In this document: positions 56,603-64,000 of the stretch, piece after piece
How the letters are laid out: every line of letters begins with the position of its first letter
How positions within the stretch are numbered: the first letter of the stretch is position 1
NCBI RefSeq assembly: GCF_000147815.2
Contig: NC_015957.1
Coordinates: forward strand, 6,882,001-6,946,000
Direction of reading: 5' to 3'
Source of the DNA: Streptomyces violaceusniger Tu 4113
GTDB taxonomy: Bacteria > Actinomycetota > Actinomycetes > Streptomycetales > Streptomycetaceae
DNA length: 64,000 nt
Program-made: the position numbers and the translations under genes
The notes under the pieces: model-generated
Seen by the model: only the letters and a program-made list of their open reading frames with translations
What the model was told of the DNA's origin: nothing
The model's database searches: none

Positions 56603-57645
56603 TTGGCGAGTCCGAAGTCGCGCAGCCCGGCGGCGACCTGCTCGACCCCTTCGACCGTACGGATGGACGGGTTCATGGCCTGCCCGCTGAGCAGGACGTA
56701 CCGCTTCTTCTTCACGGCGGTGAGATTGCGGGTGGCGGCGTTGGTCTCCAGGAAACGCATCTTGGCCTTGGCGGTCTCCGCGGTCTGCTGCTTGCGGGTG
56801 AGATCGCCGAGGACGATGACGTCCGGGTCGCGGTCGGCCACGGTCTCCCAGTTGATCTGCGGCCACTCGTCGTGGGTGTCGGAGAAGGCGTTCTTCGCTC
56901 CGACGGCCCGGGTGATGGCGCCCGGGGCGCCGCAGCAGCCGGCGAGGTAGGGCGACTGGGAGTTGGCGAACCAGTACATGAGGGAGACGCCGGAGGCGTC
57001 CACGCCCTCGGTGGCCGTACGCACGCGCTGCTTCAACCGCGCGACGAGCTTCTCGCCGCGCTCGTCGACGCCGAACGCGTGGGCCAGGTCGCGTATCTCG
57101 CCGTAGACGGTGTCCAGGGTGAGTGGTTTGCTGCGGGAGCCATCGCCACCGCTGTCGGGGTCCCGGCCCGCCGAGCAGTCGGACGGCGAGACGTAGGTGG
57201 GCACGCCCAGCTTCTCGAACTGCTCGCGGGTGGCCACGCCGCCCTTGCCGAGGGTGGAGACGAACGAGGCGGTGACGAGGTCGGGTTCGGCGTCCAGGGC
57301 CTTCTCGAAGGACGGCGCGTTGTCCGCCAGGCGCGGCACCGTCGCATTCGCCTTCTCCAGGCCCTTCATCACCGGGTCGGTCCAGGTGGCGGTGCCCGCC
57401 ATGCGGTCGGCGAGGCCGAGGGAGAGCAGGATCTCCGTGGTGCCCTGGTTGAGCGAGAGGGCCCGCTTCGGGGCGGACTTCACCGTGACCTTGTGGCCGC
57501 AGTTGTCGATGGTGCGCGGATAGCCCGCACCGGCAGGCTTTGTGGCGTCCGCGCCGTCCTGGCCCGAGCCACCGCACGCGGTGAGCAGGAGGGCGGGGGC
57601 GAGCAGAAGGGCCGCGGTACGGCGGGCAGAGCAGAGCACGGGCAT
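56599..57645 (-). CDS. ABC transporter substrate-binding lipoprotein (BtuF-like)
   Basis: A 348-residue lipoprotein with ATG at 57645 just below the riboswitch. Signal and lipobox: LLLAPALLLTACGGS (Cys about 24). Class III binding fold: TIDNCGHKVTVKSAPKRALS, TTEILLSLGLADRMAGTATW, long backbone helix region LAHAFGVDERGEKLVARLKQ and NPSIRTVEGVEQVAAGLRD. Paired Cys in AGCCGAPGAITRAVG and the insert SPSDCSAG are unusual for BtuF and may form a disulfide. Cobalamin is the likely ligand by riboswitch context. Confidence 0.9.
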   Translation of the reverse strand: MPVLCSARRTAALLLAPALLLTACGGSGQDGADATKPAGAGYPRTIDNCGHKVTVKSAPKRALSLNQGTTEILLSLGLADRMAGTATWTDPVMKGLEKANATVPRLADNAPSFEKALDAEPDLVTASFVSTLGKGGVATREQFEKLGVPTYVSPSDCSAGRDPDSGGDGSRSKPLTLDTVYGEIRDLAHAFGVDERGEKLVARLKQRVRTATEGVDASGVSLMYWFANSQSPYLAGCCGAPGAITRAVGAKNAFSDTHDEWPQINWETVADRDPDVIVLGDLTRKQQTAETAKAKMRFLETNAATRNLTAVKKKRYVLLSGQAMNPSIRTVEGVEQVAAGLRDFGLAK

Positions 57646-57712
57646 GCCTCGGTTGTCGGGGCTCGAACGCGGAGCCTGGCCTACGGACGTACTCCCCGCA
57701 CGGGGCGCGGAG

Positions 57713-57905
57713 ATACCAGCAGGTCTTCGGACTCGGGCTCGTCCGGACGGGGCCCCTTCCCGGTGCTCGTCCGCGGCGGCTTCGCGGCCGTCGCGGACTC
57801 CTCCCAGTGGTGTCACATGCCCCGCCCGTCCCCCTCACCGCTGCGCGTCAGCTCCGGATTCACACCGGATTCCCTGGCCTCGGATGTGGCACGACTGGCT
57901 CCCCG
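57713..57905 (-). promoter_or_regulatory. cobalamin (B12) riboswitch upstream of btuFCD-like operon
   Basis: On the minus strand the core appears in order: GGGAATCCGGTGTGAATCCG, GAGCTGACGCGCAGCGGTGA, then further down the B12 box AGTCCGAAGACCTGCTGG close to 57716-57733. It ends about 70 nt before the binding-protein start. Same class as the metE element at 4.9-5.1 kb; B12 should turn off uptake. Confidence 0.95.
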
Positions 57906-57973
57906 AGACTATCAAGATGGTCGAACGATCAGGGTGTCGGACCGGTCACGGGGTGGGAAACCACGCATCGAGG

Positions 57974-58897
57974 TCAGTTCGAGCGCCGACGGGCCTGCCG
58001 CACCTCGCGGTCGACGGCCCAGGCGTCGCCGACCGGCCCGAGGTGGCCGAGCTTGTCGGGATTGATCACCGCGCGGATGGCCTGAATCTGCCCGTCGAGC
58101 ACATCGAGGACCAGGGTCTGGAGCACCTTGCCGTCCCGCTCCCGGAAGACCGCGCCGGGCTGGCCGTTGACCGCATGAAGCTCGAACGTCACGTCGATCC
58201 GCAGCAGCCAGGGGAAGACCGTGCCCAGCAGCCGGGCCACGTTCTCCGCGCCCATGACGGCCTTGGCCAGCCGCGGGGCCTTGCCGCCGCCGTCCCCGAC
58301 CAGTTGCACATCGGCGGCGAGCAGATTCCGCAACGCGCCCACATCGCCGTCCTTCAGCGCGTCGAAGAACCGCGTGGCCAGCTCCTGCCGTTCCTGCCGG
58401 TCCGCCTCGAACCGCGGCCGCCCGGCCTGCATGTGCCGCCGCGCCCGCACCAGCAACTGCCTGCACGCAGCCTCCGACCGCCCCACCGCCGTGGCGACCT
58501 CGTCGAACCCGAAGGCGAACACCTCCCGCAGCACGAACACCGCCCGCTCCAACGGGCTGAGCCGCTCCAGCAGCAACAGCGCGGCCATGGACACCGAGTC
58601 GGCCAGCTCCACCGCCCGGGCCGGATCCTGATACGGATCGCTGAGCAGCGGCTCGGGGAACCACGGGCCCACGTACTCCTCACGTCGCACGCGCGCGGAG
58701 CGCAGCACATCGATCGAGATGCGCGTCACCGTGGCCGACAGATATGCCTTGGTCGACGTGGGCCGGGTCGCCGAGCCGTCGAAGCGCAGCCAGGTCTCCT
58801 GCACCGCGTCCTCGGCCTCACTCACACTGCCCAGGATCCGATAGGCGATCGAGAACAGCAGCGGCCGCAGCTCCTCGAACTCCTCAACCTTGCTCAC
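57974..58897 (-). CDS. sigJ: ECF41-family RNA polymerase sigma factor (SigJ-like)
   Basis: A 307-residue sigma factor. GTG at 58897 has GGGGG upstream. Region 2: RPLLFSIAYRILGSVSEAED and AVQETWLRF; region 4: LSPLERAVFVLREVFAFGFD and SEAACRQLLVRARRHM. ECF41 hallmarks are all present: the linker motif YVGPWFPEP, then in the C-terminal SnoaL-like domain VQLVGDGGGKAPR and INPDKLGHLG. This extension replaces an anti-sigma factor and self-regulates activity. Follows the carboxymuconolactone decarboxylase gene on the same strand, the usual ECF41 target type. Symbol by family resemblance. Confidence 0.92.
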   Translation of the reverse strand: MSKVEEFEELRPLLFSIAYRILGSVSEAEDAVQETWLRFDGSATRPTSTKAYLSATVTRISIDVLRSARVRREEYVGPWFPEPLLSDPYQDPARAVELADSVSMAALLLLERLSPLERAVFVLREVFAFGFDEVATAVGRSEAACRQLLVRARRHMQAGRPRFEADRQERQELATRFFDALKDGDVGALRNLLAADVQLVGDGGGKAPRLAKAVMGAENVARLLGTVFPWLLRIDVTFELHAVNGQPGAVFRERDGKVLQTLVLDVLDGQIQAIRAVINPDKLGHLGPVGDAWAVDREVRQARRRSN

Positions 58898-58921
58898 GCC
58901 GATTCCCCCTTTCCCCTGGGC

Positions 58922-58955
<34 letters not shown>

Positions 58956-59432
58956 TCAGTGGAACTGCCCGGCCTCGTAGTCACCGGCCGCGGGCTGCTG
59001 GGTGATGACGTTCAGCCGGTTCACCATATTCATGAAGGAGACCAGGATCACCAGGGCGGTGAGCTGCTCCTCGTCATAGTGTTCGGCGGCATTCGCCCAC
59101 ACCTCGTCGCCGACCCCACGGGCCGCGTCCGCGGCCCGGGTCCCCTCCTCCGCCAGCGCCAGCGCGGCCCGCTCGGCATCGGTGAAGACGGTGGCCTCCC
59201 GCCATACCGCTACCAGGTTCAGCCGCACCGGGGTCTCACCGGCCGCGGCCGCTTCCTTGGTGTGCATGTCGATGCAGACGGCGCAGCCGTTGATCTGACT
59301 CACACGAATCGCCACCAGCTCCTGCGTCGCCGCGGGCAGCGGCGATTCCTTGACCGCCCTGCCCGCCGCCATGACGGGCCTCAGGACCTTCCCGGCGGTC
59401 TGGCTGGCGGAGTAGTTCAGTCGCGCGTCCAT
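58956..59432 (-). CDS. carboxymuconolactone decarboxylase/AhpD-like protein
   Basis: A 158-residue all-helical protein. The AhpD-type redox motif is NGCAVCIDMHTKEA, with Cys-50, Cys-53 and His-57, so it is likely a disulfide reductase/peroxidase-like member and not a decarboxylase. It reads toward the ECF41 sigma gene, from whose product it is probably transcribed. Start ATG 59432. Confidence 0.92.
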   Translation of the reverse strand: MDARLNYSASQTAGKVLRPVMAAGRAVKESPLPAATQELVAIRVSQINGCAVCIDMHTKEAAAAGETPVRLNLVAVWREATVFTDAERAALALAEEGTRAADAARGVGDEVWANAAEHYDEEQLTALVILVSFMNMVNRLNVITQQPAAGDYEAGQFH

Positions 59433-59645
59433 GGTGTGCTCCTCTGTGGTCGTTCAGTGGCTACACCCCCGAGACGTGGTAGCCCGACCCCCTGTGACAT
59501 GGACGCATGTGACCCGCGTCTCCCCGCCGTCGGCTCGGCTCGGCAGCCGTACGGCGTCCACCACTCGCCCTGATCCAGTCAGTTGTACGCTACGGCTCCC
59601 GCACGCTTCATGGTCAGCGGGATCCAACGGGAGACAGAGGTCATC

Positions 59646-60194
59646 GTGGCAGAGCGAACCGGCAGAATACGTTCACCCCGTATCTACTCGATGACCTCGG
59701 GGGTGCTCACCGGGACGATCGCGTTGTACGTCACGCTCGTCGCCTTCGGGAACATCACCGACTTCGACAGCAACCAGCAGTTCGTGCGGCATGTCCTGGC
59801 GATGGACACCACGTTCAAGGACGAAGACCTGATGTGGCGGGCCATCGACTCCACCGCGCTCCAGGACACCGCCTATGTCGCCATCATCGCCTGGGAGACC
59901 CTCGCCGCTCTTGTCCTCCTCGCCGCGACGGCCATGTGGTTCGCGGGTCCGCCCGGAGACCGTGTCCGCCGCGCCCGTCAGGCCGGCACCGTGGGGCTGT
60001 TGATGCTGATGCTGCTGTTCGGCGCCGGGTTCATCGGCATCGGCGGCGAATGGTTCGCCATGTGGCAGTCGGAGAAGTGGAATGGCCTGGAGGCCGCCAC
60101 GCGCGTGTTCATGATCTCCGGGATCGTTCTGCTGCTCATTCATCTGCTGCCCTCGGCCTCTGCCGAGCGCACCGATCCGGGCTCCGAGGACTGA
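59646..60194 (+). CDS. DUF2165 family membrane protein
   Basis: A 182-residue membrane protein with four hydrophobic helices: SGVLTGTIALYVTLVAFG, VAIIAWETLAALVLLAATAM, TVGLLMLMLLFGAGFIGIGG and MISGIVLLLIHLLP. NITDFDSNQQFVRHVLAMDT between helices 1 and 2 and GGEWFAMWQSEKWNG are the DUF2165 signatures. GTG at 59646 has GAGG upstream. Function unknown. Stands alone. Confidence 0.85.
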   Translation: MAERTGRIRSPRIYSMTSGVLTGTIALYVTLVAFGNITDFDSNQQFVRHVLAMDTTFKDEDLMWRAIDSTALQDTAYVAIIAWETLAALVLLAATAMWFAGPPGDRVRRARQAGTVGLLMLMLLFGAGFIGIGGEWFAMWQSEKWNGLEAATRVFMISGIVLLLIHLLPSASAERTDPGSED

Positions 60195-60292
60195 CCGAGC
60201 GGACGCCGAAGACGGCGGCAGTCTCCACGCTGCCGCAGGCTCTTGACGACCCTCCTTAATAGCGGGCTCTTGACCCTCCTTGCCGCGGACGC

Positions 60293-60321
60293 TTGACAGT
60301 GACGTGGGCCACCTCTAGCGT
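60293..60321 (+). promoter_or_regulatory. sigma-70-type promoter for the DUF1996 gene
   Basis: TTGACA at 60293-60298 and TAGCGT at 60316-60321 with a 17-bp spacer match the vegetative consensus well, a clear promoter in such GC-rich DNA. The DUF1996 start is 109 bp downstream. Confidence 0.75.
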
Positions 60322-60334
60322 CCGCAGCATCGCT

Positions 60335-60354
60335 CCGAGAGAGCGCTCTCTCGG
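60335..60354. promoter_or_regulatory. 20-bp perfect palindrome, LacI-type operator candidate
   Basis: CCGAGAGAGCGCTCTCTCGG is perfectly symmetrical about 60344/60345. It starts 13 bp after the -10 element, around the expected transcript start, where a repressor would block initiation. GAGAGCGCTCTC cores are typical of LacI/GntR operators of sugar regulons in Streptomyces. Confidence 0.7.
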
Positions 60355-60429
60355 CAGCCCCGTGTGACCACACCGCTGGGCTCTCTCCCGCTCTTTTCGC
60401 TCTTCCGTGCGTGCACGGAAAGGAGAGTC

Positions 60430-61380
60430 ATGTCCCCTACCCCCCGGCGCTTCCCGCCCTTACGGCGTGTCCTCGGCCGCTGGCGAGGTCCGGGCGTCGT
60501 CCTCGCCGCCCTCGGTCTCGTCCTGTCCCTGCTCTCCATCGGCCCGGCCAGTGCGCGTGCCGATCTGCGCGCCACCGACAAGGCGGGCGCGGTGTCGAGC
60601 CCGCGGAGCGCCAACGCACCGGTGCGCGTAGCGGAGTTCGTCGCCGAGTGCCCGTTCACCCACCGGCTGCCGGACGACCCGATCGTGTTCCCGGGGCTCC
60701 CCGGCGCGTCCCATATGCATAGCTTCTTCGGGAACGACTCGACCAACGCGCGCACCGATCTGGCCGCCCTGCAGAGGGGCAGGACCAGTTGCAGTCCGAC
60801 CGTCGACCTGTCGTCGTACTGGACCCCGACCCTCTACGACAACGGCAAAGAGGTCGAACCCACCGGCACCACCTTCTATTACCTCGGTGAAGGTGTGCGC
60901 GACGATGTGATCGCCACCATCAAGCCGCTCCCCCTCGGGCTGCGGATCGTGGCGGGCAACGCAAAGGCAACCGGGGTCGGCGACCCCACGTCCATCGCAC
61001 GCTGGTCCTGCCTGCACCACGGAGAGGTCAATCCCTCCAAGGACTTCGTGAACTGCCCAGCCGGCTCGATGCTGGAGTCCTACCTCGACTTCCCCCAGTG
61101 CTGGAACGGCAAGGACTTGGACTCCCCCGACCACAAGAGCCACATGGCCTACCCGGTCGGCGGCCAGTGCCCGGCCACCCACCCGGTCGCCGTGCCGAAG
61201 CTGCGCCAGGTGCTCCGCTACCCGGTCAGCGGCGACCCCTCACGCTTCACGCTGGCGTCGGGTGCCGGATACACCATGCACGGTGACTTCTTCAACGCCT
61301 GGCCCGAGGACGAGATGGCCCGGCGGGTGCGTGACTGCATCAACGTGATCGTCAAGTGCGGTGCCGACGGCCGTCCCTGA
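60430..61380 (+). CDS. DUF1996 secreted protein
   Basis: A 316-residue exported protein, ATG 60430 after AAGGAGAG. A twin-Arg-rich start and hydrophobic core (VVLAALGLVLSLLSIG) end in ARA. The DUF1996 core shows AEFVAECPFTHRLPDDPIVF, ASHMHSFFGNDSTNA, VDLSSYWTPTLYDNG and SHMAYPVGGQCPATHP with a C-terminal GYTMHGDFFNAWPEDEMAR. Cys residues probably form disulfides. Fungal and actinobacterial members are secreted, function unknown, sometimes with cellulose-binding modules; none is seen here. The operator-like palindrome upstream suggests carbohydrate control. Confidence 0.92.
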   Translation: MSPTPRRFPPLRRVLGRWRGPGVVLAALGLVLSLLSIGPASARADLRATDKAGAVSSPRSANAPVRVAEFVAECPFTHRLPDDPIVFPGLPGASHMHSFFGNDSTNARTDLAALQRGRTSCSPTVDLSSYWTPTLYDNGKEVEPTGTTFYYLGEGVRDDVIATIKPLPLGLRIVAGNAKATGVGDPTSIARWSCLHHGEVNPSKDFVNCPAGSMLESYLDFPQCWNGKDLDSPDHKSHMAYPVGGQCPATHPVAVPKLRQVLRYPVSGDPSRFTLASGAGYTMHGDFFNAWPEDEMARRVRDCINVIVKCGADGRP

Positions 61381-61488
61381 CGGAGCAGCGGAAGGCAGGC
61401 CACGTGGCCCGGCAGGGCGACACCGCCGTGCCTGTGGGCGGAGTCCCGTCACCCGGGGCTCCGCCCATGTCGGACGAGGGGAGTCGAC

Positions 61489-62121
61489 ATGACAACGGCA
61501 ACCGTCACACGGCGCGCGGCGTCCGTAGCGGTCCTGCTCGCCGCCGCCACGCTGCTCACCGCTGGATGCGGCGACGGCAGCGGGACACCGCCGCGCGAGC
61601 CGCGGTCGACGTCGGCCGCGCGGCACCCCGCCACGCGGTCCCCGAGCGGGCAGGCGACGTCGGGGACCTTCAACTCCACCGATATCGGCTGGATCCAGCT
61701 AATGATCGCGATGGACGACCAGGCGACCCTCCTGCTGGACCTGGTCCCGGACCACGCTTCCGACGCCAGGGTGCAGAAGTGGGCGAAACCGGTGGCCACC
61801 GCCTACCGCGACGAACTCGTCCAGCTACGGAAACTGCTCGCCCGAGCGGGGGTCCCCGACACCAATCCGCACCAGGGGCACGACATGCCCGGCACGGTGA
61901 CCGAGGACGAACTGCGCACCATCAAGGGCACCAAGGGCGCCGCCTTCGACACGCTCTTCCACGCGGCCATGCGCGAACACCTCGACCAGGCGGCGAAAAT
62001 CGCCCACTCGCAGCGCTCGGCCGGCGCCGATCCGGCCGCGAAGAGGCTGGCCGGGAGGGTGGAGAAGACATCGCTCACCTGGCGCGCCCGTCTCCCCAAG
62101 GCGGCCTCCACCTGCTGCTGA
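61489..62121 (+). CDS. DUF305 lipoprotein
   Basis: A 210-residue lipoprotein; ATG 61489 after GAGGGGAG. Lipobox LLTAGCGDG at about residue 27. The DUF305 four-helix part begins FNSTDIGWIQLMIAMDDQAT, where most DUF305 proteins have the metal-linked DxxFxxxMIxHHxxA pattern. Here the usual His pair is MDDQ, so metal binding may differ. Late GHDMPG and FHAAMREHLDQAAKIAHSQR are present. It follows the DUF1996 gene by about 110 bp. Confidence 0.88.
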   Translation: MTTATVTRRAASVAVLLAAATLLTAGCGDGSGTPPREPRSTSAARHPATRSPSGQATSGTFNSTDIGWIQLMIAMDDQATLLLDLVPDHASDARVQKWAKPVATAYRDELVQLRKLLARAGVPDTNPHQGHDMPGTVTEDELRTIKGTKGAAFDTLFHAAMREHLDQAAKIAHSQRSAGADPAAKRLAGRVEKTSLTWRARLPKAASTCC

Positions 62122-62214
62122 CCCCCGTCGCGGACGCACAGCGGCCGTTCCTGCTGTCCACGGCGACCGATCCGGTTGTCGACGATCACGCTTCAGGCCG
62201 TCGACGGTCGCGAT

Positions 62215-62668
62215 TCAGGCGGGCGGTAGCGCGGCGGCGGCCGAGCCGGCGAGGTCGGTGGCCAGTTCGCAGGGCCGGCCCTTGGGGCCCGCACCCTTGA
62301 TGACCAGGGCCACCCGCTCGGTCCCCTTCACCCGGTCCAGGCCGGTGTAGTCACGATGGACCACCTCGACGCGGCAGCTCCCGGGGCCCTCGTCCTCCGG
62401 CAGAACGATGGCCTGGTGATTGTCGCCGAGCTTGGTCGACCGGGCGTTCTTGTCGCGCGGCAGGTCGCCCTGGTCGAAGCGCAAGTCCACTTCGAACTCG
62501 TTGGTGATGCTCTTCCACTGGCAGTCCCAGCGGCCGAATCCGACGTCCGGCTCCCGGGCGTCGATCCCGGCCACCTTCTCCAGCGCCTTGCCGTCGAGCA
62601 ACGTACAGGCGTCCAGATGCGCCAGCGAACTGGCCGGAAAGTCCGGCGAACGCCGGCGAATCTCACCG
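62215..62668 (-). pseudogene. C-terminal fragment of an unknown exported protein
   Basis: The minus strand reads SPDFPASSLAHLDACTLLDG, KALEKVAGIDAREPDVGFGR and ELATDLAGSAAAALPPA to a normal stop. DACTLLDGKALEKV is the kind of segment found near the start of DUF3558-like or kinase-attached sensor lipoproteins of Streptomyces. An in-frame stop lies just before position 62672 and no signal peptide precedes, so the N-terminus seems lost. A short gene starting at TTG 62601 is an alternative. Confidence 0.55.
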
Positions 62669-62702
62669 CGTCACCCTCAGTGCCGCCATCCGCATCGGCC
62701 GG

Positions 62703-63596
62703 TCAGCGCTTCTGTTCGGAGGCGGAGGGCCGTGGCTCGGCGGGCGTGGCGGTCATGTCGAGCAGGAGCATGGCGTCGTGGTCCGGGGTACCGGGTTCGG
62801 CCGTGTAGACGCCCATGCGGTGGCCGGGAGTGCCTTCGAGTGCCATGCCCTGAAAGACGAGGGTGATCTTGCCGACGTGGGGGTGCTGGAAGGTCTTGGC
62901 GGTGTGCTTGCGGCCGGTGACCTCGTAACGCTCCCACAGGCCCGCGAAGTCGGGGCTCTTGAGGAGCAGTTCGCCGACGAGCGTGGTGAGGTCAGGGGCG
63001 TCGGGGTCGGTGCCGGCCAGGGCGCGCAGGCGGGCGACGCAGCCGCGGATCTGGTTCTCCCAGTCGGGGAAGACCTCATGGGCCGCGGGGTGGAGGAAGA
63101 GGTAGCGGGCGAGGTTGCGCTGCTTGACGGGCCAGTCGGCGATGCCGGCGTAGAGGGCGAGGCCGCCGGGGTTGTGGGCGAGGATGTCCATACTGCGGCT
63201 GAGGATGTACGCGGGGTTCGGGCGCACCGTTTCCAGCAGCAGCTTCAGGTGGGGGCGCACGGTGCGGCTGGGGGCCGGGGCGGGCTTGGGTGCGTAGCGG
63301 GCGGCGCGGACGGCCAGCTCGCGCAGGTGCTGGTGCTCGGCGTCGTCGAGCTGCAGGGCGCGCCCGAGGGCATCGACCACGGCGGGGCTGGGGCGGGTTT
63401 CCTTGCCGCGTTCCAGACGGGTGTAGTAGTCGATGCTGACCCCGGCGAGGGTGGCCAGCTCCTCGCGGCGCAGGCCGGGGGTGCGGCGGATACCGGGCCC
63501 CGGGGTGAGGCCGGCGGCCTGGGGGCTGGTCTGGGTGCGGCGGGCGCGCAGGAAGCGCCCCAGTTCCTCGCCGCCGCTGTGCTGCTCGGGTGCCAT
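62703..63596 (-). CDS. XRE family regulator with MmyB-like ligand-binding domain
   Basis: A 297-residue regulator. The helix-turn-helix is GLRREELATLAGVSIDYYTR followed by LERGKETRPSPAVVDALGRA, the standard form in this family. The MmyB-like C-terminal domain holds NPAYILSRSMDILAHNPGGL, ARYLFLHPAAHEVFPDWENQ and LVFQGMALEGTPGHRMGVYT. Such regulators sit beside and control oxidoreductases; here the divergent gene at 63829 is an alcohol dehydrogenase. Start ATG 63596. Confidence 0.93.
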   Translation of the reverse strand: MAPEQHSGGEELGRFLRARRTQTSPQAAGLTPGPGIRRTPGLRREELATLAGVSIDYYTRLERGKETRPSPAVVDALGRALQLDDAEHQHLRELAVRAARYAPKPAPAPSRTVRPHLKLLLETVRPNPAYILSRSMDILAHNPGGLALYAGIADWPVKQRNLARYLFLHPAAHEVFPDWENQIRGCVARLRALAGTDPDAPDLTTLVGELLLKSPDFAGLWERYEVTGRKHTAKTFQHPHVGKITLVFQGMALEGTPGHRMGVYTAEPGTPDHDAMLLLDMTATPAEPRPSASEQKR

Positions 63597-63828
63597 AGGG
63601 CCAGTGTCTCCCCGCCTCCACCGGAACACGCCCGGTGAGGGGGGTCCTGTCACACCCCCGCTGGCCGCTCCCCCGCATACCTCGGCCTGCCTGAAGCGGG
63701 CGCGAGGCGGCAGGCTCGATGGTGTCGCGCCGACCGGCCTCCTGGGCCCGGAAGACGGTCGAGCGGTCCGGCGCCGCCACTGGCGGCTCCCTTCCACCAT
63801 CCCGCCCACATATCGAGGAGCTGCGCCC

Positions 63829-64000
63829 ATGCGCGCCACCCTGCTGTACGCGGCCGACGACGTACGCGTCGAGGACGTCGCCGACCCGAAGATCCAGAAC
63901 CCCACCGACGCGGTCGTGCGGATCGTGCTGTCCTGCATCTGCGGCAGCGACCTGTGGCCCTTCAAGTCGCTGCCGCACACCGACACCCCCCGCCACATGG
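63829..64000 (+). CDS. zinc-dependent alcohol dehydrogenase, 5' part only
   Basis: ATG 63829 has GAGGAG upstream. The 57 readable residues begin MRATLLYAADDVRVEDVADP and include the catalytic Cys region LSCICGSDLWPFKSL, typical of zinc-dependent MDR alcohol dehydrogenases. The gene runs off the window edge. It is divergent from the XRE regulator with 232 bp between starts. Confidence 0.85.
   Translation, partial: MRATLLYAADDVRVEDVADPKIQNPTDAVVRIVLSCICGSDLWPFKSLPHTDTPRHM

Overview
The DNA is very GC-rich, with G or C at most third codon positions, many GTG/TTG starts, AraC/LysR/MarR/PaaX/Lrp regulators next to oxidoreductases, a Streptomyces-style ECF41 sigma factor, DUF1996 and DUF305 secreted proteins, and cobalamin-riboswitch control of metE. 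Together this points to a Streptomyces or close relative. The mix of accessory catabolic genes, insertion-sequence remnants and many truncated genes suggests a chromosomal-arm segment rather than the conserved core. No tRNA, rRNA or CRISPR array was seen.

Layout. 0.1-4.8 kb: a frameshifted GH101 endo-alpha-N-acetylgalactosaminidase with an AraC regulator and a small secreted protein. 4.9-7.6 kb: cobalamin riboswitch plus metE. 7.7-32.4 kb: a run of small redox or detoxification modules, most built as a regulator divergent from an enzyme: AraC/MDR reductase, AraC with hydrolase and epoxide hydrolase, MarR/Old Yellow Enzyme with a clear palindromic operator, Lrp/acyl-CoA dehydrogenase, LysR/NmrA-SDR, MarR/MFS-GlcG-aldo-keto reductase, LysR/aldo-keto reductase-SRPBCC, and a two-domain Lrp/FAD monooxygenase. 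Broken SDR, LacI, zeta-toxin and IS3 pieces lie among them. 32.5-37.4 kb: a pseudogene graveyard holding fragments of PucR, selA, an acyl-CoA carboxylase beta subunit, a small HTH protein, a GNAT enzyme and a glycoside hydrolase, around one intact zinc alcohol dehydrogenase operon.

37.4-45.4 kb: a secreted polysaccharide-lyase-like protein, then the most coherent catabolic unit of the window. PaaX and RidA face a four-gene operon of cupin, acyl-CoA thioesterase, aryl-CoA ligase and a fused FAD monooxygenase/OYE flavoenzyme. This resembles the CoA-dependent 2-aminobenzoate (anthranilate) or salicylate route, in which the acid is activated to a thioester, hydroxylated and reduced on the ring, and then hydrolysed. 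45.4-52.2 kb: epoxide hydrolase, a membrane acyltransferase/SGNH protein, then a decayed CoA operon (LysR and CaiB fragments, intact enoyl-CoA hydratase, truncated acyl-CoA dehydrogenase). A TnpB-only IS605-type element interrupts the acyl-CoA dehydrogenase; both its ends can be placed to the base.

52.4-64 kb: M1 peptidase lipoprotein, an orphan LuxR response regulator, and a btuF-btuC-btuD-like operon behind a second cobalamin riboswitch. After these come an ECF41 sigma factor with its carboxymuconolactone-decarboxylase partner, a DUF2165 membrane protein, a DUF1996 secreted protein with a strong promoter and a perfect 20-bp operator-like palindrome, a DUF305 lipoprotein, a gene fragment, and an XRE regulator divergent from an alcohol dehydrogenase cut by the window end. 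The two riboswitches tie the window together: low cobalamin should turn on both the B12-independent methionine synthase and B12 uptake.
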